From: CAZPXZ01 sp965221505
GTDB taxonomy: Bacteria > Pseudomonadota > Alphaproteobacteria > Rhodobacterales > CAZPXZ01
Direction: 5' to 3'
Assembly: GCA_965221505.1 (NCBI GenBank)
Contig: CBDCSI010000001.1
Location: 744,001 to 808,000 of the forward strand
Length of the DNA stretch: 64,000 bases
Both the position numbers and the translations under genes were made by a program. Under the pieces are notes generated by a model, which worked only from the letters and a program-made list of their open reading frames with translations, searched no databases and had not been told where the DNA came from. Every line of letters starts with the position of its first letter. Within the stretch, counting starts at the first letter, position 1. Below are positions 1 to 9,138 of the stretch, one piece after another.

Positions 1-23
1 CAACAATCATTGAGGACACACCC

Positions 24-1073
<1,050 letters not shown>

Positions 1074-1084
1074 ACGAACCCATG

Positions 1085-1111
1085 TGCCGGAGCGCGCCCT
1101 GCGCTCCGGCA
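1085..1111 (+). promoter_or_regulatory. Intercistronic hairpin between dctP and dctQ
   Basis: TGCCGGAGCGC (1085-1095) pairs perfectly with GCGCTCCGGCA (1101-1111) around a 5-nt loop, 12 nt after the dctP stop codon. No T-run follows, so it is not a canonical intrinsic terminator. In binding-protein operons such hairpins usually protect the 3' end of the binding-protein mRNA, giving more binding protein than permease. That role is inferred here. Confidence 0.8.
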
Positions 1112-1162
1112 TTCTGTCCCGCAGTCTCTCCGGTCTGAATCGCACGACAGGTGCACGTCGCG

Positions 1163-1981
1163 ATGGCGGAGGAACAACACGCGCCGCCCGGCGCGATCTA
1201 CGACCCCGGGGAAGTCGGTCGCGCCGGCCACAACCTCGGCGACCGGTTCGTCGTGGTCGTCTCCAACGCCTGCGCGTGGCTCTTTCCGATCCTGGTCGTC
1301 GCGATCTGTTCCCAGGTCGTGCTGCGCGCGAGCGGCAACAACCAGGCCTGGCTCGACGACCTGCAGTGGTGGCTCTACGGCGTCTCGGCGCTCGTCGGCA
1401 TCGGGTATGCGGTGACCACCGACTCCCATGTGCGGATCGACATCTTTCACAACCGGTTTCCCGAACGCCGCAAGCAGTGGATCGAGGTCCTCGCCCTGAC
1501 CTGGCTCCTGCTCCCGTTCGTCATCCTCGCCTGGGATCTGACGCTCCAATACGCGATCGTGTCCGTGATGGCGGACGAGGCCTCGGACAGCCCGAACGGC
1601 CTGCACAATCTCTGGATTCTGAAGGTGCTGGTGAACGTGTCGTTCCTGTTCGTCGGCGTCGCGGTGTGGGCGTCCTACGTCCGCCATCTCGGGCGGGTCG
1701 CGCGGCCGACGCTGTTCCGGCAGCTCGTCGTCGCGCTGCCCTCGACGCTGTTCGGGTTCAACGTGGCCGTTCACTGGATCGTCCTCGTCTTCCTCAAGCT
1801 GACCCGCTTCGACCCCGAGACGGGCGAAGCGCTGACGCTGCGGGACTTGCAGCGGTTGCCGGTGTTCGACTCGCTGGCGCTCGGGCACTGGGAAGTCAAG
1901 ATCACCATGCTGATCACCCTCGCGACCGTGGCCGCGGCGCTTCTGGCGAGCGGTCTCTGGTCTTTGCGCAGGCGGGGCTAG
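1163..1981 (+). CDS. dctQ: TRAP transporter small permease, DctQ family
   Basis: This inner-membrane subunit of 272 residues supports the large permease DctM. Hydrophobic segments can be seen around ACAWLFPILVVAICSQVVLR, WWLYGVSALVGIGYAVTT, TWLLLPFVILAWDL and VNVSFLFVGVAVWASYV, with a further one near the C-terminus (ITMLITLATVAAALLASG). The protein is longer than the usual 150-200 residues of DctQ proteins, as seen in the TakQ-type subfamily. I chose ATG 1163 over an in-frame GTG at 1151; neither has a strong ribosome site. The stop lies 3 nt before the dctM start, so the two are probably translationally coupled. The 5-6 membrane segments rather than four fit the extended subfamily. Confidence 0.88.
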   Translation: MAEEQHAPPGAIYDPGEVGRAGHNLGDRFVVVVSNACAWLFPILVVAICSQVVLRASGNNQAWLDDLQWWLYGVSALVGIGYAVTTDSHVRIDIFHNRFPERRKQWIEVLALTWLLLPFVILAWDLTLQYAIVSVMADEASDSPNGLHNLWILKVLVNVSFLFVGVAVWASYVRHLGRVARPTLFRQLVVALPSTLFGFNVAVHWIVLVFLKLTRFDPETGEALTLRDLQRLPVFDSLALGHWEVKITMLITLATVAAALLASGLWSLRRRG

Positions 1982-1984
1982 ACG

Positions 1985-3433
1985 ATGGCGTTGCTGGAGG
2001 CCATCGGTTCGTTCATGACGCTGAACGAGCTCGCGGTTCTCGCGATCTTCCTCTCCTTCGTCGCGCTCCTGTTCTTCGGCGTGCCGGTCGTATACGCGCT
2101 GGTCGGGGTGAGCCTGGTCTTCGTCCTGGTCGGGGAGCTGCTGCTCGATCCGTTCCGGTCGGACTTCAAGGGCATTATCGAGTTCGACCGGACGGGAATC
2201 GACTACCGCAGGCTGTCGGCGCTATCGGGGCGGATCTTCGGCGGCATCGTCAAGAATCCGGTTCTCGTGGCGCTGCCCATGTTCATCTTCATGGGCCTGA
2301 TGCTGGACCAGTCCGGCATCGCGCGCCAGATGATGCGCACCATGCAGAAGGTGTTCGGCGGCCTGCGCGGCGGGCTCTCGCTGACGGTCCTGCTCATCGG
2401 CATCATCCTGGCCGCCTCGACCGGCGTCATCGGCGCGTCGGTGACGCTTCTGGGCGTGATGGCGTTGCCGACGATGATGGCGCAGAATTACTCGAAACCC
2501 ATCGCGACCGGCACCGTCGCCAGCGCCGGCACGCTGGGCATCCTGATCCCGCCCTCGATCATGCTGGTCATCATGTCCGACCAGCTCGCGATCTCGCTCG
2601 GGGACCTGTTCATGGGGGCGCTGTTTCCGGGGCTGATACTCGGCGGCCTCTACATCGTCTTCATCATCGTCTACGGCCTCGTGAGCCCGAGCGCGATGCC
2701 GGTGCCCGAGCGCACCGGACCGGTCCGGTGGGCGGACGTGCGGGAGGTCCTGCTGGCCGTGGTTCCGCCGATGGGGCTCATCCTGGTGGTGCTCGGCTCC
2801 ATCTTCGTGGGCCTGGCGACGCCGACCGAAGCCAGCGGACTGGGCGCGCTGGGAGCGACGCTGCTCGCGCTGGCCAACCGCAAGCTGAGCTGGAAGGTGG
2901 TCTGCGAGGTCAGCCGGGCGACGCTGAACACCTCCGGCTACATCGTCGGCATCTTTCTGGCGGCGAATTTCTTCGCCTTCATCCTGCGGCGCTACGGCGG
3001 CGACGAGATCGTCGAGGAGATGGTCCTCGCGTCCTTCGACAACCCGTTCATGATCGTCGCCTTCATCCTGTTCATCACGTTTCTGCTGGGTTTCCTGCTC
3101 GACTGGATCGAGATCACCATCATCATCCTGCCGCTCATGCTCCCGATCATCCAGGCGCTGGACCTCGGGGTTCCGGGCTTCGGGCAGGTCGCCAAGCCGG
3201 ATCTGGTGTGGTTCGCCATCCTGGTCGCGGTCACCCTGCAGACCAGTTTCCTGACGCCGCCGGTCGGATTTGCGTTGTTCTATCTCAAGGGCGTCGCGCC
3301 GCCGGGAATCACTCTCGGCCACATCTATCGCGGCGTGGTTCCGTTCGTAATCCTGCAGATCGTCGGGATCCTGATCGTGTTCGAGTTTCCGCAGCTCGCG
3401 ACCTGGCTGCCCTCCGTCGCATACGGAAATTGA
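1985..3433 (+). CDS. dctM: TRAP transporter large permease, DctM family
   Basis: The 482-residue polytopic inner-membrane protein forms the solute/Na+ channel of the TRAP transporter. Visible family features are the N-terminal LSFVALLFFGVPVVYALVG, the ASTGVIGASVTLLGVMALPTM region with its Gly- and Ala-rich helix break, the conserved GTLGILIPPSIMLVI motif, GLATPTEASGLGALGA in the second half, and a late QTSFLTPPVGFALFYLKG motif. The two homologous GAS.T/P..A halves are typical of the family. It is somewhat longer than the common 425-445 residues because of an insertion around residues 40-95 that includes LLDPFRSDFKG. Its stop is separated by only 18 bp from the convergent epimerase gene, leaving no room for an independent terminator. 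Confidence 0.94.
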   Translation: MALLEAIGSFMTLNELAVLAIFLSFVALLFFGVPVVYALVGVSLVFVLVGELLLDPFRSDFKGIIEFDRTGIDYRRLSALSGRIFGGIVKNPVLVALPMFIFMGLMLDQSGIARQMMRTMQKVFGGLRGGLSLTVLLIGIILAASTGVIGASVTLLGVMALPTMMAQNYSKPIATGTVASAGTLGILIPPSIMLVIMSDQLAISLGDLFMGALFPGLILGGLYIVFIIVYGLVSPSAMPVPERTGPVRWADVREVLLAVVPPMGLILVVLGSIFVGLATPTEASGLGALGATLLALANRKLSWKVVCEVSRATLNTSGYIVGIFLAANFFAFILRRYGGDEIVEEMVLASFDNPFMIVAFILFITFLLGFLLDWIEITIIILPLMLPIIQALDLGVPGFGQVAKPDLVWFAILVAVTLQTSFLTPPVGFALFYLKGVAPPGITLGHIYRGVVPFVILQIVGILIVFEFPQLATWLPSVAYGN

Positions 3434-3451
3434 GCCGACGACGAACGGCGA

Positions 3452-3856
3452 TCACGCCTCTTCGAGTTCGAGCAGGATTCCGTCGAAGTCCTTCGGGTGC
3501 AGGAACAGGACCGGCTTTCCGTGGGCGCCGATGCGCGGCTCGCCGTCGCCGAGGACGCGCGCTCCCGAACCGGTGAGCCGGTCCCGAGCCTCCCGGACGT
3601 CCTCGACTTCGACGCACATGTGGTGGATGCCGCCGGCCGGGTTGCGCCGAAGGAACCCGTCGATCGGGGAGTCGTCGCCCAGCGGGGCCAGGAGCTCGAT
3701 CTTGGTGTTGGGCAATTCGACGAACACGACGGTCACGCCGTGGTCCGGCTCGTCCTGTGGGGCGGAGACGGTCGCGCCCAGCGTGTCCCGATAGCGCGCG
3801 GTCGCGGCCTCCAGATCGGGCACCGCGATCGCCACATGGTTCAGCCGTCCGATCAT
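3452..3856 (-). CDS. mce: Methylmalonyl-CoA epimerase-like VOC protein
   Basis: The 134-residue vicinal-oxygen-chelate protein is of the type that interconverts (R)- and (S)-methylmalonyl-CoA in propionyl-CoA breakdown. Two beta-alpha-beta-beta-beta halves can be recognised: MIGRLNHVAIAVPDLEAA at the start and GGIHHMCVEVEDV in the middle. Expected metal ligands are H7, H79 and E130 (in GILLELEE); KIELLAPLG is also typical of the family. The length is normal. The start ATG overlaps the dnaE stop as ATGA, with AAGGA a few nt upstream inside the dnaE coding sequence. Co-transcription with dnaE is therefore likely, although the functions are unrelated. A mutase gene is not in this window, so the substrate is assigned by family only. 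Confidence 0.88.
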   Translation of the reverse strand: MIGRLNHVAIAVPDLEAATARYRDTLGATVSAPQDEPDHGVTVVFVELPNTKIELLAPLGDDSPIDGFLRRNPAGGIHHMCVEVEDVREARDRLTGSGARVLGDGEPRIGAHGKPVLFLHPKDFDGILLELEEA

Positions 3857-6800
3857 GTCCGAATCCTTTCGCGCGTTCGGGGGTCGAAGCGTTCGAGTCC
3901 GATCACCCCGGTTTCTTTCGTGAGCGAATTCCGGGTGACGTCGTCGAGGCGGAACCAGCCGGGCAACTCCAGCTCCGCCCAGGCGCCGATGTCCGCGATG
4001 CGAAGCGCGACGCGAACCTGGGTACGCGTGCCGGCGCCGTTGGCGCCGTTCCGGTCGAGCGCGGCGCGGACGCCTTCGGCCGCCTCGGCGCATTCGATCC
4101 GGATGCGCAGGCCCTCGTCGCGCACCGCTTCCCGCCGGGTCGCTCCGGGTTCCGGGGAATCGAGCGGCCGAACCCTGCGGCAGAGGACCATGCCGTCCCG
4201 GTTTCCGCGTTGCACGACTTCCAGGTCGAGGCGCACCAACGACTGCTCTTTCAGCGCGGCGCGGCTCGCCTCCAGGTCCCGATCGAACATCAACACGGTC
4301 GCGTTTCCGTCCGGGTCGGAGAGCGTGATCCGCGCATAGGGCATGTTCCTGCGGGAGGTGTGATGCGTCACCGACGAGATCATGCCGGCAGCCTTGTGCG
4401 TTCCGGGGGCGCTGTCGACCGTCACGGCGGAAGCGAGGCAGACCTGCCGCCGGTCCAGTTCCGCACGGTGGGCGTCGATCGGATGTCCGGAGATCAGGAG
4501 TCCGGCCGCTTCCCGTTCCTCGGCGAAGCGCTGGGCGGGGTCGAAGTCTTCCGTCTCGACCAGTGCCGGTTCGAACACCTCCACCTCTTCGTCCCCGAAC
4601 AGCGACGGCGGCAGATCCTCGAGTTCCTTCTTCTGGAACGACTTCGAATAGCGAATGAGGTCCTCGGCCGAGAGCATGACGGAGCGGCGGTTCGCGGCCA
4701 GGGAATCGAACGCGCCGACCCGGGCGAGATTCTCGATCCCCTTCCGGCCCAGCGCGCCGAGATCGGCCCGGCGCGCCAGGTCCCCGACGCTGCGGAAGGG
4801 ACCCTCGGCCTCTCGCGCGTCGTCGATCAGCTTGCAGGCCTCGATTCCGACGCCCTTGACGGCGCCGAGCGCGTAGGGCAACGAATCGTCGACCGGCCGG
4901 AACCGGGCGCAGGAGCGGTTCACGTCGGGAGGCGACAGCGGGATGCCCCGCCGGCGGGCCTCTTCGAGCAGCTTGGAAATCTTGTCGAAACGCGCGGTGT
5001 CGCTGGATTCCGCTTCCGCGTCCAACGAGGCGGCGTAGAACTCCAGCGGATAGTGGGCCTTGAGCCAGGCCGTCTGGTAGCTGACCAGCGCGTAGGCGGC
5101 CGCGTGGGACTTGTTGAACCCGTAATCGGCGAATTTCAGCACCAGTTCGTAGATTTCCGATGCCTGCTTCTCGTTCAGGCCGCCGCGTTCGCGCAGGCCG
5201 GCGAGGAATTTCGTCCGCTGCGCCTTCATCTCCTCGGGTTTCTTCTTGCCCATGGCCCGGCGCAGGATGTCGGCGTCTCCGAGGCTGTAGCCGGCCAGCG
5301 CGCGGGCGATCTCCATCACCTGTTCCTGGTAGACGATGATGCCGTAGGTCTCGCGAAGGATCGGCTCGAGGCCCGGATGCAGGAGTTTCATCTCCTGTTC
5401 GCCGTGCTTGACGGCGCAATAGTCCGGGATGTTCTCCATCGGGCCGGGGCGGAAGAGCGCCACGACCGCGATCAGGTCCTCGAAGCGGTCCGGCTGCACC
5501 TGCGTCAGGACGCTGCGCATCCCCTCGCCCTCGACCTGGTAGAGGCCGGCGGTCTCGGCCCGGCAGTACAATTCCAGCGTCTGGCGGTCGTCGAGCGGGA
5601 TTTCGGAGAGCTCGATCCGGTCGCCGCGCTCGGCTGCGAGATCGATCGCCGCACGAATGGTCGTCTGGATCTTCGAGCTCAGAAAGTCGAACTTCACCAG
5701 GCCCGCCCGTTCGGCCCAGACCATGTCGTATTGCGTGGACTGGACCTCGTCCTGCCCGCGCGGGTCCCGGTAGAGAGGAACGAACTCGATCAGCGGGCGG
5801 TTTCCGATCACCACGCCGGCCGGATGGATGGAGGTGTTGCGGAACAAGCCTTCGATGCGGACGGCGAGGTCGAACAGCCGTCGACCGTTCTCTTCCTCGT
5901 CGATGGCCGTGCGAAAGCCTTCCAGCGTGTCCCAGGCCTGCGAAAGCGTCATCGGCTTCGCGGGATTGTACGGGATCTCGTTCGCGATCCGGTTGGTCTG
6001 GCCTCGCGCCATGCCGAGCACGCGTCCGGTGTCGTGCAGCGCCGCGCGCGCCTGCAGCGTGTTGAACGTAACGATCTTCGCGACATGTTCGGCGCCGTAG
6101 CGCTCGCGAACGTGTTCGATGACCTCGTCCCGGCGGACTTCGCAGAAGTCGATGTCGAAGTCCGGCATCGAGATGCGCTCGGGGTTCAGGAAGCGCTCGA
6201 AGAGCAGCCCGTAGCGAATGGGGTCGAGGTCCACGATCCGAAGCGCATACGCGACCAGCGAACCCGCGCCCGAACCCCTCCCCGGCCCGACCGGAATGTT
6301 GCGCTCCTGCGCCCAGTTGACGAAGTTGGCGACGATCAGGAAGTAGCCGGCGAAGTCCATGTCGACGATGACGTCGAGTTCGAATTCGAGACGCTTCCAG
6401 TAGACCTCCGGTTCGGCGGCCGGCTCGATAACGGCGAGCCGGCGCTCGAGTCCCCGCTTCGCTTCGTCCCGGAGGAGTTGCGTTTCGTCTTCGGCGAAGC
6501 GCGGAAGAATCGGCTTCCGCTCCTGCGGGAAGAACGAGATGCGCCGTGCGATGTCCGCGGTGTTGTCGAGCGCTTCGGGGAGGTCCGCGAAGCGGGCGCG
6601 GAGGTCCTCGGCGCTGCGGAGCCGGTTTTCCGGCGTGTAGCGGACGTCGTGCGGCTCTTCCCGGTCCCGTGCCGCGATTCCGCGGAGTATGCCGTGGGCC
6701 GGGTGGAACCCGGCGTCCGGGAAATAGGCTTCCGTCGTCGCGACCAGGGGAAGGCCGAGCGCGTATGCCAGGTCGAGAAGCGCGGGCTCGGTCCTGGTTT

Positions 6801-7401
6801 CCGCCCGGGTACGGGCGGCGCCGCCGGTTCCGTGGCGCTGAATCTCCACATACAGGCGGTCCGGAAACGTCCCGGCCAGACGCTCCAGAAGCAGCCGCGC
6901 GGCATCGTCCTGGCCGTCGAGGAGATGCGTACCGATCGCGCCCCGGGGGCCTCCGGTCAGGCAGATCAGGCCGTCCGAATGCGTTTCGAGTCGCTGCAGG
7001 TCGAGCGCGGGACCGTTCGCCGCAGTCCTCTCCGGCTCGGCTTGTCCGGTGCCTTCCAGATACATCCCGGAGACGAGCTGCAGGAGATTGCGGAAACCCG
7101 CCTCCGACTGGGCGAACAACACGATCGGCGGCGCCTGGACGGAATTCCGGGAGAGGCTGGGGCGGTTCTGGCGAATTCCGACGGTGCAGCCGATCAGCGG
7201 CTGAATTCCGGCTCTGGCGAGCGAGGTGGCGAAGTCCAGGGCGCCGAACAGGTTGCCGGAATCGGCGATGCCTGCGGCCGGCATGCCTTCCGCCTGGCAG
7301 AACTGGGCAATCTCGGGTATTCGCAGCGCTCCCTCGAGCGGGGAGTAATTGGTGAACAGTCGAAGATGGACGACGGGTCGCCGGGATCGGTTCGGTTCCA
7401 A
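3853..7401 (-). CDS. dnaE: DNA polymerase III subunit alpha
   Basis: This is the replicative polymerase catalytic subunit, 1182 residues from the chosen start. The N-terminal PHP domain begins VVHLRLFTNYSPLEGALRIP and continues with AAGIADSGNLFGAL. Several PHP metal His residues are absent, as in other proteobacterial DnaE proteins, so the domain should lack nuclease activity. The palm contains PDFDIDF, with the catalytic pair at D416 and D418, after the GPGRGSGAGSLVAYAL motif. Downstream lie the fingers segment FNKSHAAAYALVSYQTAWLK, the helix-hairpin-helix region and a C-terminal OB fold (GMISSVTHHTSRRNMPYARI). I prefer the TTG start at 7401, which has AGGAG 6 nt upstream; an in-frame GTG at 7431 would add ten residues. 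It overlaps the epimerase gene by 4 nt. Confidence 0.95.
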   Translation of the reverse strand: MEPNRSRRPVVHLRLFTNYSPLEGALRIPEIAQFCQAEGMPAAGIADSGNLFGALDFATSLARAGIQPLIGCTVGIRQNRPSLSRNSVQAPPIVLFAQSEAGFRNLLQLVSGMYLEGTGQAEPERTAANGPALDLQRLETHSDGLICLTGGPRGAIGTHLLDGQDDAARLLLERLAGTFPDRLYVEIQRHGTGGAARTRAETRTEPALLDLAYALGLPLVATTEAYFPDAGFHPAHGILRGIAARDREEPHDVRYTPENRLRSAEDLRARFADLPEALDNTADIARRISFFPQERKPILPRFAEDETQLLRDEAKRGLERRLAVIEPAAEPEVYWKRLEFELDVIVDMDFAGYFLIVANFVNWAQERNIPVGPGRGSGAGSLVAYALRIVDLDPIRYGLLFERFLNPERISMPDFDIDFCEVRRDEVIEHVRERYGAEHVAKIVTFNTLQARAALHDTGRVLGMARGQTNRIANEIPYNPAKPMTLSQAWDTLEGFRTAIDEEENGRRLFDLAVRIEGLFRNTSIHPAGVVIGNRPLIEFVPLYRDPRGQDEVQSTQYDMVWAERAGLVKFDFLSSKIQTTIRAAIDLAAERGDRIELSEIPLDDRQTLELYCRAETAGLYQVEGEGMRSVLTQVQPDRFEDLIAVVALFRPGPMENIPDYCAVKHGEQEMKLLHPGLEPILRETYGIIVYQEQVMEIARALAGYSLGDADILRRAMGKKKPEEMKAQRTKFLAGLRERGGLNEKQASEIYELVLKFADYGFNKSHAAAYALVSYQTAWLKAHYPLEFYAASLDAEAESSDTARFDKISKLLEEARRRGIPLSPPDVNRSCARFRPVDDSLPYALGAVKGVGIEACKLIDDAREAEGPFRSVGDLARRADLGALGRKGIENLARVGAFDSLAANRRSVMLSAEDLIRYSKSFQKKELEDLPPSLFGDEEVEVFEPALVETEDFDPAQRFAEEREAAGLLISGHPIDAHRAELDRRQVCLASAVTVDSAPGTHKAAGMISSVTHHTSRRNMPYARITLSDPDGNATVLMFDRDLEASRAALKEQSLVRLDLEVVQRGNRDGMVLCRRVRPLDSPEPGATRREAVRDEGLRIRIECAEAAEGVRAALDRNGANGAGTRTQVRVALRIADIGAWAELELPGWFRLDDVTRNSLTKETGVIGLERFDPRTRERIRT

Positions 7402-7412
7402 TCGCTTCTCCT
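7399..7412 (-). promoter_or_regulatory. Ribosome site and TTG start of dnaE
   Basis: On the - strand AGGAG (7412-7408) lies 6 nt before a TTG codon (7401-7399). The resulting N-terminus, MEPNRSRRPVVHLRL, has the short leader expected before the PHP domain. The alternative GTG at 7431 has no comparable ribosome site. Confidence 0.6.
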
Positions 7413-7578
7413 GATCCGCGCGGTGCCGCACGGACTATCGCCCGGTTCCGGCGATTCGCCAAGCGGGAGAATCGTAACCGGCTGATACTGCGAGGATTTC
7501 GGGAGTTCGGGAGGGAACGGGCGCGGGAAAGCGTTACCGGTCGCTGGGTCCGCCGTCGACGGACAAGCGGCGACGACG

Positions 7579-7692
7579 TCCGCCTCCGTTCCGGCGTCGT
7601 CGCGGGTCGCTCCGCTCGTTCCGCGTTTGGCCTCGTGGCGAGGGCGCCGGCGGATAAGGCGAACATTCCGTCAGACGTGTGGAGGTGCACGG
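7579..7692 (+). repeat. 114-bp repeat, copy 1
   Basis: It begins TCCGCCTCCGTTCCGG and ends GGAGGTGCACGG. It recurs without indels at 61302-61415, with only scattered substitutions. In both copies it is the first conserved element of the long intergenic region associated with the giant-gene units. Confidence 0.9.
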
Positions 7693-8001
7693 GGGCACTC
7701 GCTCTCCGCGCTTGTCCGCGGTTGGCGCAGCGTCGACTGTGGGAGCATGCCGAACGATCCTGCCGGGAATCAATTCGAAACGCACACTCGAATCAGGTGT
7801 TCCAGTGGTGAGCTCGACATTCGCTTCAAGGACGTCTCGGCGCAGGAACTCGGCATCCTGCGGCTCGGTGGGACGGCCCAGTGGGCGGCAATGCGCAGGT
7901 CGAAATTTGGGAATCGGTGCGTCGTTCCGGTCCGCTCGGGACGGACCGCAGCCGTGCGTCAGGCTTCGGCGCGGAGCAGGAGCGACCGCCGGGTGCGGCG
8001 C

Positions 8002-8505
8002 TCACCGTTCGAAAGGGAACGAGAGAATGACCCGGGAAATAGATGCGGGGGCGCCCGTGCCGGCGCTCGAGCCAAGTCTGTCGAACCGGCCTAGACCTGC
8101 CCGAGCTGCGGTGAAGAGAGACTCTCGACTGCCGACGACGTGTGTGCGTTCGATTACGGAACCGGGCACGATTCGGTCGAGCTTCAAGCTGTGGTGACGA
8201 TACGTCGTTGCGGCGCCTGCGAACTGGAACATATCGATGGCGTGGGAGAGCGGCGAAAGCACGATGCGGTCTGCGAGCGTCTCGGCGTTCTGAACCCGGG
8301 AGACCTCCGGCGCATCCGGGAGGATCGTGCGTAGTCGCGCGCCGACATCGCTCACGCGAGCGGGTTCGACGAGACCACTCAGAATCGTTGGGAAATCTGC
8401 CCTTCCATCCGGACTTCCGCGAACGAACGGTACTGCGGCAGGTCTCGGAGCGGGCGACTTCCTGCGCCAACACCGTTCTTCGCAGATGGTCGCATCACGT
8501 ACCAT
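8002..8505 (-). CDS. Doubtful hypothetical protein or gene fragment
   Basis: The frame encodes 167 residues. The middle part, for example APEVSRVQNAETLADRIV followed by SPLSHAIDMFQFAGA, has an ordinary amino-acid mix and codon choice, unlike the Arg/Pro-rich shadow frames nearby. I recognise no family, and there is no ribosome site before the ATG at 8505. It lies in the segment unique to the upstream copy of the duplicated intergenic region. It could be the remnant of a gene brought in and truncated by recombination. It is not supported as a working gene. Confidence 0.2.
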   Translation of the reverse strand: MVRDATICEERCWRRKSPAPRPAAVPFVRGSPDGRADFPTILSGLVEPARVSDVGARLRTILPDAPEVSRVQNAETLADRIVLSPLSHAIDMFQFAGAATTYRHHSLKLDRIVPGSVIERTHVVGSRESLFTAARAGLGRFDRLGSSAGTGAPASISRVILSFPFER

Positions 8506-8595
8506 CGCACCGCCGACGCCATCCTTCCAACACAGGATCTAGCGCGGGAACCGGTGGTGTGCCTGGTTGCACCCTCTGTCCGTCCCGGATGCACA

Positions 8596-9068
8596 GCCAA
8601 GTCCCGGATTGTGGCCAGGAGGAGGGATAGCGACTCTGCCGCATCCGGCATGTCCGAATCCATGGGTCTTGATTTGGCGCGGGCTCTTGTCCGGCCTCCG
8701 CTCCGCAGCGCCAGAGACGGCGGATGCCGATTGCGCTTCACGCATCCATATGGGACAGAGGAACCGCCGGAACGTAACCGTAAGGTGGCGTGATCGATTC
8801 GCCTGACGGTCTCGCCTGTGCCGCGGATCGGACCGCAGGGCAGGAGGACGACGCATCGATCTCCATCCGGGCCTTGTGCCCGCCAAGTCGGAACGGGCGT
8901 GTCGGCGCGGCCTCCCCCGCAGAAACGCAATCGGCCGGCGAAACCGGAACGCTGCCTGCGGCCCAGGATACGGAGTTGTCCGTAGCGTCGTCTTACGCGT
9001 CTCTCGCGAGAAGCCCTCCAAGCGGAGTATACCGCCGTGACGGGAACGCTCCGACCCCGACAGTAGCC
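8596..9068 (+). repeat. Intergenic repeat block, copy 1 (left of IS)
   Basis: This block of about 475 bp, starting GCCAAGTCCCGGATTG, aligns with 61832-62304 over its full length with a similar order and few indels. It is followed in copy 2 directly by the sequence that in copy 1 resumes at 11592, so the IS at 9069-11591 was inserted at this block's right edge. Confidence 0.88.
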
Positions 9069-9084
9069 TCACACTTCCTGACCT
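9069..9084 (+). repeat. Left terminal inverted repeat of the IS
   Basis: TCACACTTCCTGACCT. It matches the inverted right end at 11576-11591 with one mismatch. Confidence 0.88.
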
Positions 9085-9138
9085 CGGCTAATTTGGATTG
9101 CGTTGCGTTTCGGCCTCGGAAGGCCGTCCGGCGGTCTG

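Larger units (their letters stand above)
7402..9068. other. Long non-coding stretch upstream of dnaE and the IS
   Basis: About 1.67 kb without a convincing gene. The first 150 bp must hold the dnaE promoter, but I see no clear boxes. The rest consists of a 114-bp repeat (7579-7692), a unique segment (7693-8595) and a 473-bp repeat (8596-9068). Both repeats recur in the same order downstream of the giant gene. The open frames here either lack ribosome sites or are not conserved between the two copies. Confidence 0.6.

Noticed and set aside
3452..7690. A 1412-codon - strand frame covering dnaE and the epimerase
   Set aside because: Only its last 134 codons (epimerase) resemble a protein family. 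The rest is an out-of-frame shadow of dnaE.
7747..8094. Possible RAMP-like (CRISPR-associated) fragment starting MPNDPAGNQFETHTR
   Set aside because: Only about 30 residues look protein-like, the rest is Arg-rich, and no other CRISPR component or array is present.
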